A stretch of DNA of 64,000 nt from Solen grandis (Eukaryota > Mollusca > Bivalvia > Adapedonta > Solenidae), in NCBI GenBank assembly GCA_021229015.1, contig CM037781.1:70082173-70146172 (forward strand), given 5' to 3'. The notes under the pieces are model-generated. The model was not told the DNA's origin, searched no databases, and saw nothing but the letters and a program-made list of their open reading frames with translations. Both the position numbers and the translations under genes were made by a program. Positions 1 through 12,800 of the stretch are shown here, piece by piece. Every line of letters begins with the position of its first letter. Positions within the stretch are counted from its first letter, which is position 1.

Positions 1-195
1 CATATATTCTTGTCCTTTTCCCTTGAAGACCAATTTTCCGAGATCATCAGGTATGGTTGAAATCTGATATGAGCCTCAGGCCTGCTCAATTTGTTCTTAC
101 ATGTAACTTAAGTCTGTGATTCCGATGTCTCATTTTTTTTCTGAATCCACTGCAGCTTCATCAACAAAAACAAATACAGAAAAAAAATAACCTCT

Positions 196-618
196 TGACC
201 TTACCATAATGACCTTCAACTTTGACCTTCAGATTTTCATCTTCATATCCCCACTGTCAATAAATATATTCATTTGACCTTGAAAATTTAGCCCTGAAAT
301 TTGACCTTCAAACTCTCAACTAATACCTATAAGGGATGTACTTAACTGAGGGACTTGTTTGTTTTTCTCGGCCTAATATTTCCAATCACATTATTCATAC
401 GACCTTACCTCTTCACTTGACCTTGGACTTGACCTCTGGTGTAGTACTTGACCTCTCACATACTGGTAGAATACTGACCTTATCAAATCTTGTTGTGAGC
501 TGTCCCCACTTGTCCTTTATACAAATGACCTTCCCCACTCTTCTTTTCATCTGACCTTGACTGCTGACCTTGACATCTAACCTTGACCTATGACTTTTCA
601 TTGGCAATACTGACCTTA
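196..618. repeat. TGACCT (AGGTCA) repeat cluster
   Basis: I count fourteen copies of TGACCT in about 420 bases, at irregular spacing with a TTGACCTT-like context, in the myosin V intron and touching the donor of the exon at 615. A looser second cluster of AGGTCA/TGACCT words lies at about 5,632-5,950. AGGTCA is also the nuclear-receptor half-site; any binding is untested. Confidence 0.8.
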
Positions 619-804
619 TAATATCTCGCTGAGACTTGTATGCCATTGTCAGCTCATTGTCTTCATTCACAATATTCTCCTGCCCACGGTACGACTGTTT
701 GGCTACAGCATGCGTGGAAATACTCTTCTCGGCTAAAAGTGCACGCAGCTGAAGACATTCTTCACGACGACGCTCTAGTTCATCTGACATTGCCTCAAAT
801 TGGT
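615..804 (-). CDS. MYO5: Myosin V exon: distal coiled coil, last exon in window
   Basis: 190 nt, phase 1 to 2. Encodes [20 protein letters not shown], then [13 protein letters not shown] and [24 protein letters not shown]...YKSQRDIIR matches NEDGELWLVYEGLKQANR of myosin Va. The donor AG|GTCAGT at 614/615 overlaps the start of the TGACCT-rich repeat. The open frame runs on into the repeat, but those residues are intronic. Confidence 0.92.
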
Positions 805-3800
805 CTGTAAAAATAGCAACATTGTCTTACTTTCATGTCAATATGCATCAGTATCCTTTATATAGAATATTTTTTATCCATGAGCATTTTGAAAATTCTT
901 TTTCCAGGGACGCTATTTATGTTTTCGTTTGTTTTTTTTAATATCTAAAAGGGAAAAAATTCTGAACAACATTAAAAAGTAAATCTGTACCCCTGAACAT
1001 GACATTAACTGGAAACCTTTAACCTTTAAATCATGAAAACTTCCTTTCTCTCAGTAAAAATAACAAACAGGAAAAAAGACAGTTGTTTTATATTCAGGCG
1101 GAAATTAGCTATTCCCTGAAGACAAACATTGAAAATACCTGATCTTTCATATTTAAACTTTTTGACCCTTAACCTAAGCCATGACATGTAAATTTAATAT
1201 TAATATTTTTTGCTTCATAAAATTGTTTTTTTTAACCTGATAAAGGACAAGTTGTAACAAATTTTCAATTCTTAAGAATCTAAAAGTAGAAATTCAATGT
1301 ACACTAGGAAAGATAATGTTACAACAATGTATGCAATTATCTCCCTTTATTAAACTCTTCAGGCAAAACCCCAAGTCTCCAATGAATCAAAGTAGTGTCT
1401 AAAAATAAAAGGCTGCTGATTGGTTCCTTCAAAATTATTTCATGAAAAAGTGTTTTTAATAAATACAAACAGATCTGCATTCTTTTGCAAAATATTTTCT
1501 ACATAAAAATACACAGGTATAACAACATTTTTACCATAAAATGAAGAATACTTAAGTAACAAAAATTAAATTAAAATAAAAGATCTCCTGAGTAAGTAAT
1601 AACAAAAATGGCTGAAAATTAACATATAAATTATGTAGGGTTATATAATGGAGGAATGTCTATACTCTTCAGATAAATTGAATACCATTGGACTCTTCAA
1701 ATGCAGGCAAACAATCACCGGATAAATAATTTTGGTATACACAGTATTGGGGAAAATGTGGCAAAATATATTTGGAATATAATGTCAATTATGAGAATTA
1801 TTTATAGTTTATTGTTTGTATTCTTTTCCTAAAAATAAACTTTTCCTAAATTTAGGCACTGATCATTTTAAATAAAATCAGAGAATAGAAATCAATGGAT
1901 TGTAAACTTGAAGAAAAGGTTTTTTTAAAGAGGTGTGGCCTATCGCTCACGGACGTTAACTGCTGTAAGGTTTAAATACAGGTTCTGATATAACTTAATC
2001 TAACTTTTCGACATACTACACACCAATATCTAACATGGGCTATGTTCAGAGAAGCTTGGCGCATCATTTATCACCGTAGGAACTTTGAAATCTTGTAAGA
2101 CTGATATAATACAAGATCTTGCCTAGCTTATTGATAGAGAAATTTAAGATTCATAACTCTATTAAACAATGGACCTGGCAGTCATTATCACCATAGGCTT
2201 GATTTGTACAATTTTGTAGGGCCATAGTGATGCTAAACCATATTAAGCTTAGCTATGATTATGAAGAAGATTTCAATTTCAAATCATGTAACAGTGACCT
2301 GGTGCGTCATATCACCATAGGGCTATGTTTGTACAATTTGTATGCTAAATGATGTAAACCAAATGATTAAGTCTGGGCTTATGATTCAGAATTTTAAGAT
2401 TTCATATATACCTAGTAAACAATGACCTCTGTGCTCATATCAATAGGGTATATTTGTACAATCTTGGTGTGGCCATAAGATGACTACATACAATACAAGC
2501 CTAGCCTATGGATCAAAAGAAGATTTTTAGATTCCATATACTCTTGTTAACTGACACCTGTGGTATTTATCCCTGCTATATTTACAATTGTATGGATAAT
2601 TGAGATTCTTACCATACTAAGCCAGGCCTTATGGATTCATTAGAAAAATTTTAAGTTTTCCAAAACCTAAAAACTAAGTGACTGTGCGGGGTATTTATCC
2701 ATAGGCTATGATTGTACAATCTTGTATGCCCATAAATGATGTACATGAACAAATATCTAAGCTAGCCTTAGATTCATAAAGAATTTTAAGATTTTTTATA
2801 TAACTCTATGTAAAAGTGACCCGGTGCGGGGTATTAATACATAGGCTATATTTTACAATCTGTAGTGGCCATAAAGATGTACTCAAAATCAAGGTTAGTT
2901 GTGTTCTGAAAAGAAGATTTTCAGTTATCCTATATAGCTTTGTGAAATAGTGACCTGGGCGGGCCAATTTCGACCAGGGCTAATTTGTACATCTGGTAGA
3001 GAGTCATAGATTGCTACAAAAATCAAAAGCTACTTGGTTCAGAAAAGAATTTTAATTCATTAAAACTATTGTTGTGATAATAGCGATGACAGAATTTATA
3101 CAACTTAGTGAGCTTCATCAGGAACATCGCAAATATTTCAATTGCAGCTTTAGGAGAGTTGTGAAGCAATGTGACGGAGCGACGCAGACGCCGGCAAGAT
3201 CAAAACTCCTTGAGCACGTTGTGCTCATGTGAGCTAAATAAAGGCTGAGTGAGAGCTTTTATTAGGGAATATAATGTAAATGGAGGGAAAGTCTCTGTGG
3301 GGCACATTAAATATGGACAATACGGTAAATACTGTAAATATATGATATCCATTGTACCAAGGAAGGTCCAGAATATATCATAAGGTCTTTCATTCCAGTG
3401 TATACAGTGATGGTCCAACAGAGTTCCAAATTTAACAAAAGGGTTTTAATTTTTAAAAGGAATTAATTTCGCTTATTTTCTCAATGAAGTATTTGAGTAA
3501 AAGTTTGCAAGGAGTATTTCAGGATTCTTTACACAGGGGATATATAGAGTACTTGTGCATGTGAAAACAGCCTGGGTGGAGATGATTTATGATAAGCACG
3601 TGAAAATGGCTGTATGAGAGATATGGTCAGGTGGACTTTTGGACAATTTATAAATACAGATCTACTTCATTATAACACACGCCATGATAATGTTTCCATT
3701 ATGAGGTCTATAATGTGTTATAATGGAGCTGCACTGCAAGGCTTTACAAGCAAGGGCCTGTACGTGGACTTGGAAGGTGAGCGTTTTTTTTTTGACAGGA

Positions 3801-6800
3801 GTACCCGACATAGCCTTAATGTTGTCTTCGGACGAATGCACGCTGCTTCTCTTCCCTTTAATGGACAGTTTTCTCCCTATCGAGAAGTAGAGATAGGCTC
3901 AAGCAATGTAAAACAAGCAGCAAGACGGGGAGGGCTAACTTCTGTACATATCGCAGGCCATTATTTCTCCTAAAGCCCCGCCTTGATTCTGTCAGAAAGA
4001 CGAGAACGGAAAAAAGTAATTGACGTCTTTCTTTAATCTGAGTGTTGTGTACTGGTCCGGTGTTCTCAAAAATTTAAACTGTACTTAAGTACAATTTTCT
4101 TGTTCAATCTTTGAGTACAGCCTTTGAGTTCAATATTTGAGTAAGATACATGTGTTTGAGTCTAAGATTATACTTAAGTATTTTCGAGGATTAGGGGACA
4201 TTTTACTCCAATAATTATCTATAATTTAATGTATACTCAAACAATTGGAAACTTATCATTTAAAGACAAGATTTATCCTGTTCCATTGCAAGCTATAAAT
4301 TTAGATCTGGTTCTTCCTTGCACAGTCAGGTCATAGTTTACATGAAATCATCAATGTTACAACAAAACAAAGACAAATAATTACAAAAAACATAGAAAAA
4401 CATGCAAAACTAAACCAAAGCATCATATGTTTTCTCTGTATCTTAGTGGTATTTCTTAATTGTTATTATTTTCTATCTGATATTTCCCCCCTAGCCAATC
4501 CTTGTATCAATACTTTTAGCTAAACAGGCTCTTTAATGTATAGCATTTTAGTATAAATATACTGGTATATCAAATAACTAGCTAATTATTTCAATAGACA
4601 AAAGTTTTAGATGGAGTGAAGCATTTGAATTTCATATTGTAAAATCATTAATATTCGTTGACATTAAATTTCAATGATTATGTACCAAAGGGAATTTTGG
4701 AGGTACATTTATTTGTAGATCTATGTTCTAGAAAAAGTGAGGTCTATATAAGAGACAAGTTTTCATGGGATTAATATTCCTGGATAAAACGCACCACAAA
4801 ATCGATGAAATTAGAGTCCAACGAAAATTAATTTCACAGTATATCAAAAGACTGATAGATTAAAGACTGATTCAAGCAAATCTCTATCATTCTGATAACA
4901 AACATTGTATAATTTAAGTATAGTCTTCAAGCTAAAACTCATATATGGCCAATAGCTATATATATTTGATTTGTTATCCATTATTCCATAAATACCACTT
5001 AAAGTTCAGTAAATCAAAAGTGTTTGCAAATAGTTACTTAGTACATGAACATTCATGAGGTTAGCAATAAAATACCTGATCTGTCTACAAGTTCTGTGTT
5101 GGCTGATCAGGTACAACACTGGTCACCAAGGTCTTTAATTGTTCTAATGAAGTAAATGGCTAATTGGACATTTCCAATGTTTATATGCAGACATATTATA
5201 ATTAAAATATTAGATTAGCCAATAGCATTGCTGGGATATCATGTGACCAACAGTTGACCTAATTCATACAGAAGAGCATAAGGATATTGTTTGTGAGCAG
5301 TTGACCTAGATATGAAAGATAAACCATTTAATAATTTGTAAAGACAGGGCATCAATTTTCATTGAAAAACCAAGCAATACAGAGAATGTCTAACACAAAA
5401 ATAATATATTTATCACCAACAAAACATCTTATCTCACCTAAGAACTCCTTTCCAGCCGGGGTCATCTTTCGACCTTTGATGTCAAAATTGGTTGTCTTTG
5501 CAATAGCTTCCATAAGCTTAGCAACCTCTCTCTTCAACTTGTCATTCTCATTTTCGAGTTCTTGCATCTGTGAAAACAAAACAACAGCAAACTGAATCTT
5601 AAAATGAGCAACACAAGTTCTTAACATTGGAAAAGGTCAAATTATGAGTCAGGTCAAAGGTATATGTGTGACCCTCAGAAAAGGTGAAATTATGGGTTAT
5701 GGGTCAAGGTAAAATGTTTCTATAATGTTGAGTATGAGATTAGTATTTGACCTTGAAGAAAGCTGACAGTGGGTCAAGGTCAAATGTTTATATAAATGTT
5801 AATTATTTGGGATTGGTGATGACAATGGGTCATGGTAAAAAAATTGCATTTTAGGAAAGATAATTTTTATGCAAGTATTTTCCTTAAATAAAGGTCAACT
5901 GACAGGTCAGCATCAAATGTATGATAAAACTTTTGTAATATTGACCTTTAGTCTCATACAGACGTGTTTTAATACCTTGGCAAACAGAGCAGACCCAGAT
6001 CAGACAACTCCTGGAAAGGGCTTTCTAATCAGGGTTTCCTCTGTAAGCTATAATACAATAATGTAGCTTAGATGCTATACAGTCTGTATTGCAAAGAAAA
6101 TTTCAACTGTTTTATACATATTAAGTTCAGTAAATTAATAGTCAAAATAATATTCAAATAAGTCATAAATTTGTACATAAATATTCATGAAGTCTTAAAT
6201 TTGTACATGAATATTCATGAAGTCTTAAATTTGTACATGAATATTCATGAAGTCTTAAATTTGTACATAAATATTCATGAGATTAAGGGTAAATGAAATG
6301 TTCCAAGACTGATAAATTGACCATAACCAACACAGGAGATAACATAAATACAAAGGTAAGAGGCTTGCAAGGTGATATATATATAATTATATAAAGCAAA
6401 AGTATAGAAATATAAAGATGTCTATAATATTATATATGATGTCAAAACTGCTAAAAATGTGATATTGTTTCAGGTTATTTAGAATCAGAAAATAAAACTA
6501 GAACTATCTCTAAAAGATGATTAATACCCCAGCATCCCAACTTGTCTTCATGTAATGTGATTATAGGACATAGGACAGGACGTAATGGGACGTAATGGGA
6601 TTTGATGGGACCCAATAAAATTGAATCCTAGATACTCCTCACTTCTGTGAAGAGGGTGTAAAGCTATAGAAAGTCACTACATGTATAACTACGATATGAG
6701 GAAAGCTAGCTGATTAAACTGGTGACATACATTCGCAGCTTGCTTCATGATTAAAATGGTGACATACATTCGCAGAAGTTGGTGATTTGAATTACTTTGT

Positions 6801-9800
6801 ATACAAGTACATCAACGTTTTATGGCATCCTATCTTTCATTTTCATTAAAAAAAAATAAAAAATAAAAAAAAAATAAACTTTTTAATTGCAGTCACTAAT
6901 TGTCAACTTTTTGTAAAACGGGACATGATAAACTTTTGTAAAACTGGACGTAATAAGGCGAGGCAGATCAGATTCAGGACGGTACAAGCGATTCATATAA
7001 ACCCCTATACCTCACATTGTGAAGCGGGGGCATATTAAATAATGACTACTAGTTACAGAGAATTTGATACACAAGTCTTATTCCTGGTTAATTATGTAAG
7101 TCTACAGTCTAATGTAGCTACAAGATGTCTGTAAAAGTAGATAAAAAGCTTAATAATGGTGTTAGTAAAGCACTAAAACAAATATTTACTTGTTATTCTG
7201 CTGTAAATTCTATTCATTAGAAATAAACGTTATGGAATATGCCAGGCATACTCTATTTAACTGAATAAATTAACAATGAATTTTATTAATTGAATCAACG
7301 GTGAATTATATCAATCGAATAAACAATTTTATTAATTAAGTGTTTTATTGATTTAATTATCAAGAAAATAATATTTAATTAAATTAATTAGCAATAATTC
7401 CATTAATTGATTTAAATATCAATTTTATTAATTGAATTGTCTTTTTTTTGTTGCTAAATCTTGAAGTTTATGGTTTAACATCCCACGGACAGAATTTTTC
7501 TACATTAAACAGCTACGTGCTACTTCATATTAAGTGATACCCCATCATAAACAAATGGCATGATACCGCACACCCAGTCACATTATCCTGACAATGGGCC
7601 AACCAGTCCAGGACCTTCCCTTATGATTTCAGCCAACCAAGCAAGATTTACCAGTAAAACTTTTAACCACTCTGATATGTTTTTATCAGGGTTCAAGCCC
7701 ACAACTTTCAGGTTATGGGGGAATGCTCAAACCACTTTGCCAAAAAAACAGTAAATAAGCAATAACTATACTGGAAACTGTTGACAAAGTAATTAATGGA
7801 AAATAATTACCTAACAGCAAATGCTGGTGTGATATTATATTTTCACCGCAAACTGAGATATGTGTTTTTTAAACACTTCATAGAAAAGCAACACACACAC
7901 GTGTCTCTGTTAACAGTCACACATACACACAGTGCAAACAATTTTTATTAAAATCAAAAAAATAAGATTTCTGCATAATTTAGAGAAACTTAATTATTCA
8001 AGTGTTTCATTAAAACTGCCCTTATATTCATATATATTACACTCATCAGGAGACTGTTATTGCACTGTATTTATAACATGTTATGGTGACAATGTTACTG
8101 CTCTAAGATAACAATGTTATGATATTAAATAAAATAAATAAAGCAATTAAAAATTTATTGCTAAAAGACTGTACTTTAGTTTGTTATTGCACAAATACAG
8201 ATTTATTATCATTTGCTCTGTTGCTGTTTTTTAATCTAAAATGCTAAGTTAATGCATGTGAAAAATCTTGTTAGTGCATTACAACACTCCTTTAATTGCT
8301 CTGTTATTGCACTATAGCATCATAAATGATGTTATTGTACATTAACACCACTGAAATTTCCCATGTTATTGCACTATAACACCTCTGCAATTCTATATTT
8401 TTCTCTTATTGCATTTTAACACCACTAAAATGCTCTGTTATTGCTCTTAATTTTTTCTTGTTATTGCATTTCAACACCACTACAAATGCTCTGTTATTGC
8501 TTATATTTTCTCTTGTTATTGCATTTTAACACCACTACAAATGCTCTGTTATTGCTTATAATTTTTCTCTTGTTATTGCATTTTAACACCACTACAAATG
8601 CTCTGTTATTGCTCTATATTTTGCTCTTGTTATTGCATTTCAACACCACAACCTACAGACTACCTACCGAGAGGCAAAAGTAAGCATTTTCCTGAAGAAA
8701 TAAAAATTAGTGTGGTATAGCATATATATACATAAGTAGGTGCAGATCATTGTAGTGTATTGGATCCTTTACCATTCAATCCATCTTCGGACACCACACT
8801 TACTCAATACCCTTTGCTTCTTAACCCTTTCCCTCATATAGACTCATTCTGACGCACTCAATAGGTACCACATAAAGCCTGATCTGCAGAAAACCAGTTA
8901 AACCTTACCAAATTTAATTACAAAATTCTCATTTCCAGACCACTGAGGAGCAGCGAACAGCATAAAACCTGATCAGCCTGCGAGTTACTCGCAGGCTGAT
9001 CTGGTTTTATGCTGTTCGCATAGGTCTTTTCATGGTTTCCTCTATAAGGGAAAGGGTTAATCCAATGTGGTCAATTTCAACAACAAAACTTTGTACTCAT
9101 GAATGATTAATTAGGCATTTCATCTGATCTTTGATGGAAACAGCAAAGATCATTTTTGACCTATGAAACTGAGTGTGACAAATAGTTTTTCAGATTTTTG
9201 AAAGTGTAACTTCTATGAATAGTATGCCTGGTTTCATTGGTCAGCAAGTAGCTGATTAATATTCATGAAATTGAAGTTTTGCTAGTTGAAAATCCCATGG
9301 TAGATACAGTAGTGATAATGGAATATATACACTGTGGGTTCTGACGATGCGCTTACGTCATGGTATACAAATGAATATAACTATATCTAACTGAAAGCAG
9401 TGTTCACTATGACATTGCAAACAGTATAAACCCTTATCAGCCTGTTAACATATTACTGGTTTTATACGACTCTAAATTCCACCAACAATACTTAGCATGA
9501 AGTAGCATATAAATATTCTAATTATGTGGATACTGATTCCATCAGCATTCATGTCCTTGAAAATAGAAATGTACTTAAGTATGATTTTCATACTTAGATT
9601 CAACTTATGCTCATTAGTTTTAATAGGGATTTCAGTTATCATGATACTCAAATCTGAGATTATTCAAAGTATTTTCAAGAACATTGGGCCTGTTTTACAC
9701 AATATTTATGTGCATGACCCATTTAACATAAACTATTACCTTAATATTTACCAAACTTGTTAGGAACTTAATATTTAGGTATTTTTATTTTAAGAATGAG

Positions 9801-12800
9801 AAATGAAAATCGCTCCTAAGTATTTACATATTGCTTAACGCTAAGGCAAGAAAAAAAAGAGTTCCATTTCTGGTTTTCCGACCAACCCTCTTTATTAATG
9901 ACCGACCCTACTAAAGTTTATTTTACCTTTCCGCCTTAACGCTAAGCATGATTGGTGGAATTTGAGTCTGGTCACATGGTGATTTCTCCGCTAGCTTTTG
10001 ATTGGTAATGGAGAATTGTATACATGGCTACATTTGAAAATTTAGAATAATGCATGTAAGTAAAAGAAATACAATTTTCAGATATAGTTTTCATTAACAC
10101 TAGGTTCCAATGCCTTGTGTCTTCAAAGCATCCCATATTGTAATTATAAACATTAATGGTAGATTTCACTATTCAAGAAGGCAGAAAAATGAGCCGTTCT
10201 CCATTTATACCGTATTTTTCCAAAAAAAAACACACACCCATATCTGAACATTCATGAGAACTATAATGCACTGTATGTTCATTTTCCCGCTGTAGACATT
10301 TTTTATCCCCAATAATTTGTTATGCCGCCATAAGACTAAGTAATTTTCTCATTGCTTAGGATTTTGATCTCTCACTAAATGTGATAATACCCTTACATCC
10401 CAGCTTGTCTTCATGCAATGTGAGTGTAGAACTGGACGGGACGTAATGGGACGTAAAGGGACGTAAAGGGATGGGATGAGCATAGTGTATAACACAGACC
10501 ATACCCAGACTCTGTTATATATTGGACCATAATGTATAAATAAACTAGAACCACACTGCCTTGGATAGGTTTCTTCCGGATTCCCATCCCCCCGAATTGC
10601 TCTGGATGTGTTAGAAAAAAAAAAAGGGTTTACATATTTGTTGTCTCTAATGAAATTGTAACAGAACCTTAAAACTAGAAAAAAATGTAATAGTTTGTAT
10701 TTTTTTACCATAGTGACTGTCTGTAATTTTTTTTACCACAGTGACTGTCTTCCGGTTTGTTACAATTTTATCAGAACTGTTACTTATTAAATATGGATTC
10801 CTTATGGATAAATTATGATGCTATCCGGAAATCATCCGCGTAGTGTGATTCTAGCTACATATAAAACTAATAACAAGTTTAAGATTTAAAGGCTCATGGT
10901 TATTAACACTGTTTTAAATTGGTTACAGTGTTATACTGGAGTGTGTTGTAAAGGACTTATAGGGCATACTGCCTTAACACAGACTAAAATCAAACTCACT
11001 AAAACACACACACACTAAACCTCTGTTATGTGAGGACTTGTATCCTAACAAATTACCAATCTGTACAGTATGTATTTAATGTAAAGTACATGAAGTTTAT
11101 CCTGGGGAAAGAAAAACTATAAGTAAAGAATGATAGTCACTTCAATAATATTAAATTTTCATGAAAAAATCCTATTTTTTCTTATCTTTTTCTCATGACT
11201 TGAATGAAAGCCCATACCAGCCCTGCATTTGGTTACCATTAAAGATAAGAAATTGTTGGTTTCCACTTGCATGACTGACTCACCAACAAGGTTCATACTC
11301 ATTTATATAAAACCCACAACGGAGCCATTAATTTTTCCCCATTTTTTCAATTAGTTTTACTGGTTAAAACAACAACAAACCAAACCAAAAAAAAAAAAAA
11401 ATGAAATAATGAAATAAATATAATAATATTGTGTGTATATCTGAAAATCTAATAAAAGAAAATATGAATATAGAAAATGGTAGTTATACAAAGTTGGACA
11501 AGCCCAAAGGGTTAGAGTAATCAAAAGCATTAAAACAGTTCTGTTAATGTGTTGAGGGCTGACCAAGAAACAATTCTGAGTGAATATAGATATGGAAGGA
11601 GAGGGAGAGTTTTTTGGTCGGCCCTCAATATATGTCATGACTTCAAGTGATAATAAATTTCAAAACTGAAACTGAAATTAGTAGATAGGGAATGCATTTG
11701 CTTTTCCATCAAAGTTTATTTTTATTTTATTTGTTTTATTTATTTAAAAAATGCAATTAATTGGAGGTGTTTTAGTAAAGTTTGTAGACAAGACTGATGT
11801 TCTGTTTGATAATTAACTATAGGGCTTTATGATTCATCATCAATTAGTTAAGATGACTAAAATACAAAGGTTAGTGCACTTTCATTGCGTGGATTTTGTC
11901 TGTTGTCATACTGACAGCTTCACATGCCTAAGCGGCAAATTGTTCCCAGACACTAGATTCATAAATAACATCAAAAATGCACAAAAAAGACATTTAATGA
12001 TGTCATTTGTTCCATATTACAAGTAACATAAATGTTATACATATCTAAACGTAATTTTTGACAACAAATGTAGACGACAACAAGTATTCAACTTTTTGTT
12101 TCTGTTGGAAAAAATTCTATGTTGAGGCCAACATACGGTGCTTGAAGACACCATTAAGTTTATGCAGAAAGGCAAGTAGATATTTTAATATATAAAATGT
12201 ATATCAAAATGTCATCAAATTTCTTTCTTAGAATCTTAGAGATGTTTTTATTTTTCCACAGGTTGAAGTCATAACATCCATTAACAGAACTTAACTCTGC
12301 AAGAAAAACAAAATCAAGCATTAATTTTACAGACCAGTCTATTTATAGCACAGTCTATTTATAGAACAAGACTAGCCAATCAGCTGCAAGTTGCCATGGA
12401 TACCTTTAGACTGTCATATGCTCGACTCTCATGGAGTAAACTTGATCGCTCAAATTCACTGTCTTCCTTTTCATCAAGTTTGTCGGCCAGTCTGTGTTTG
12501 GCTAGTTCGAGTTCTTTGACGCGCTTTTGAAGTTTAATAACCAATGCAACATCGTCGGCATTTACTAGTTCTTTCTGCGTGCGGAGAAAAAAGGGTGTGT
12601 GGTGTACATCAAATATATGGGATATTAACAGAGATATGGATTGTTAATTGAAACGGGGACTTTTTCTTTCGTGTTTGATATCATTACACCAAAGTGTTAA
12701 TTTCATAGTCATATATATATATACATTAAAATATATAAAAATTATAACAATAAATTTAAAAAAAATATATATATAACTATTTAAATTCCATAATTATAAT

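Larger units (their letters stand above)
805..5437. other. Myosin V intron with repeats, no other gene
   Basis: Contains a diverged tandem-repeat transposon (1,929-3,238) and a MITE (4,637-4,840). The rest is AT-rich with no exon-like reading frame. A 119-codon plus-strand frame at 3,614-3,973 has no recognisable similarity and is not called. Confidence 0.75.
5568..12403. other. Large myosin V intron (6.8 kb), no other gene
   Basis: Holds several repeats listed separately: a 30-bp array, a SINE, a 57-bp array, a TTAA MITE and a nested MITE. It also holds fragments with a GGGACGTAATGGGACG motif (about 6,520-6,620 and 10,385-10,480) and a fragment with GGCAAACAGAGCAGACCCAG (about 5,978-6,060). 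The last recurs at 30,911 and, partly, at 23,727. No further exon is visible. Confidence 0.7.

Noticed and set aside
413..614. Continuation of the distal myosin V frame to 413
   Set aside because: It passes a good donor (AG|GTCAGT) and translates TGACCT repeat sequence with no similarity to myosin.
3614..3973. 119-codon plus-strand open frame in a myosin V intron
   Set aside because: No recognisable domain, no repeated or paralogous copy in the window, antisense within an intron, with an inverted TTATAATG motif suggesting decayed repeat sequence.
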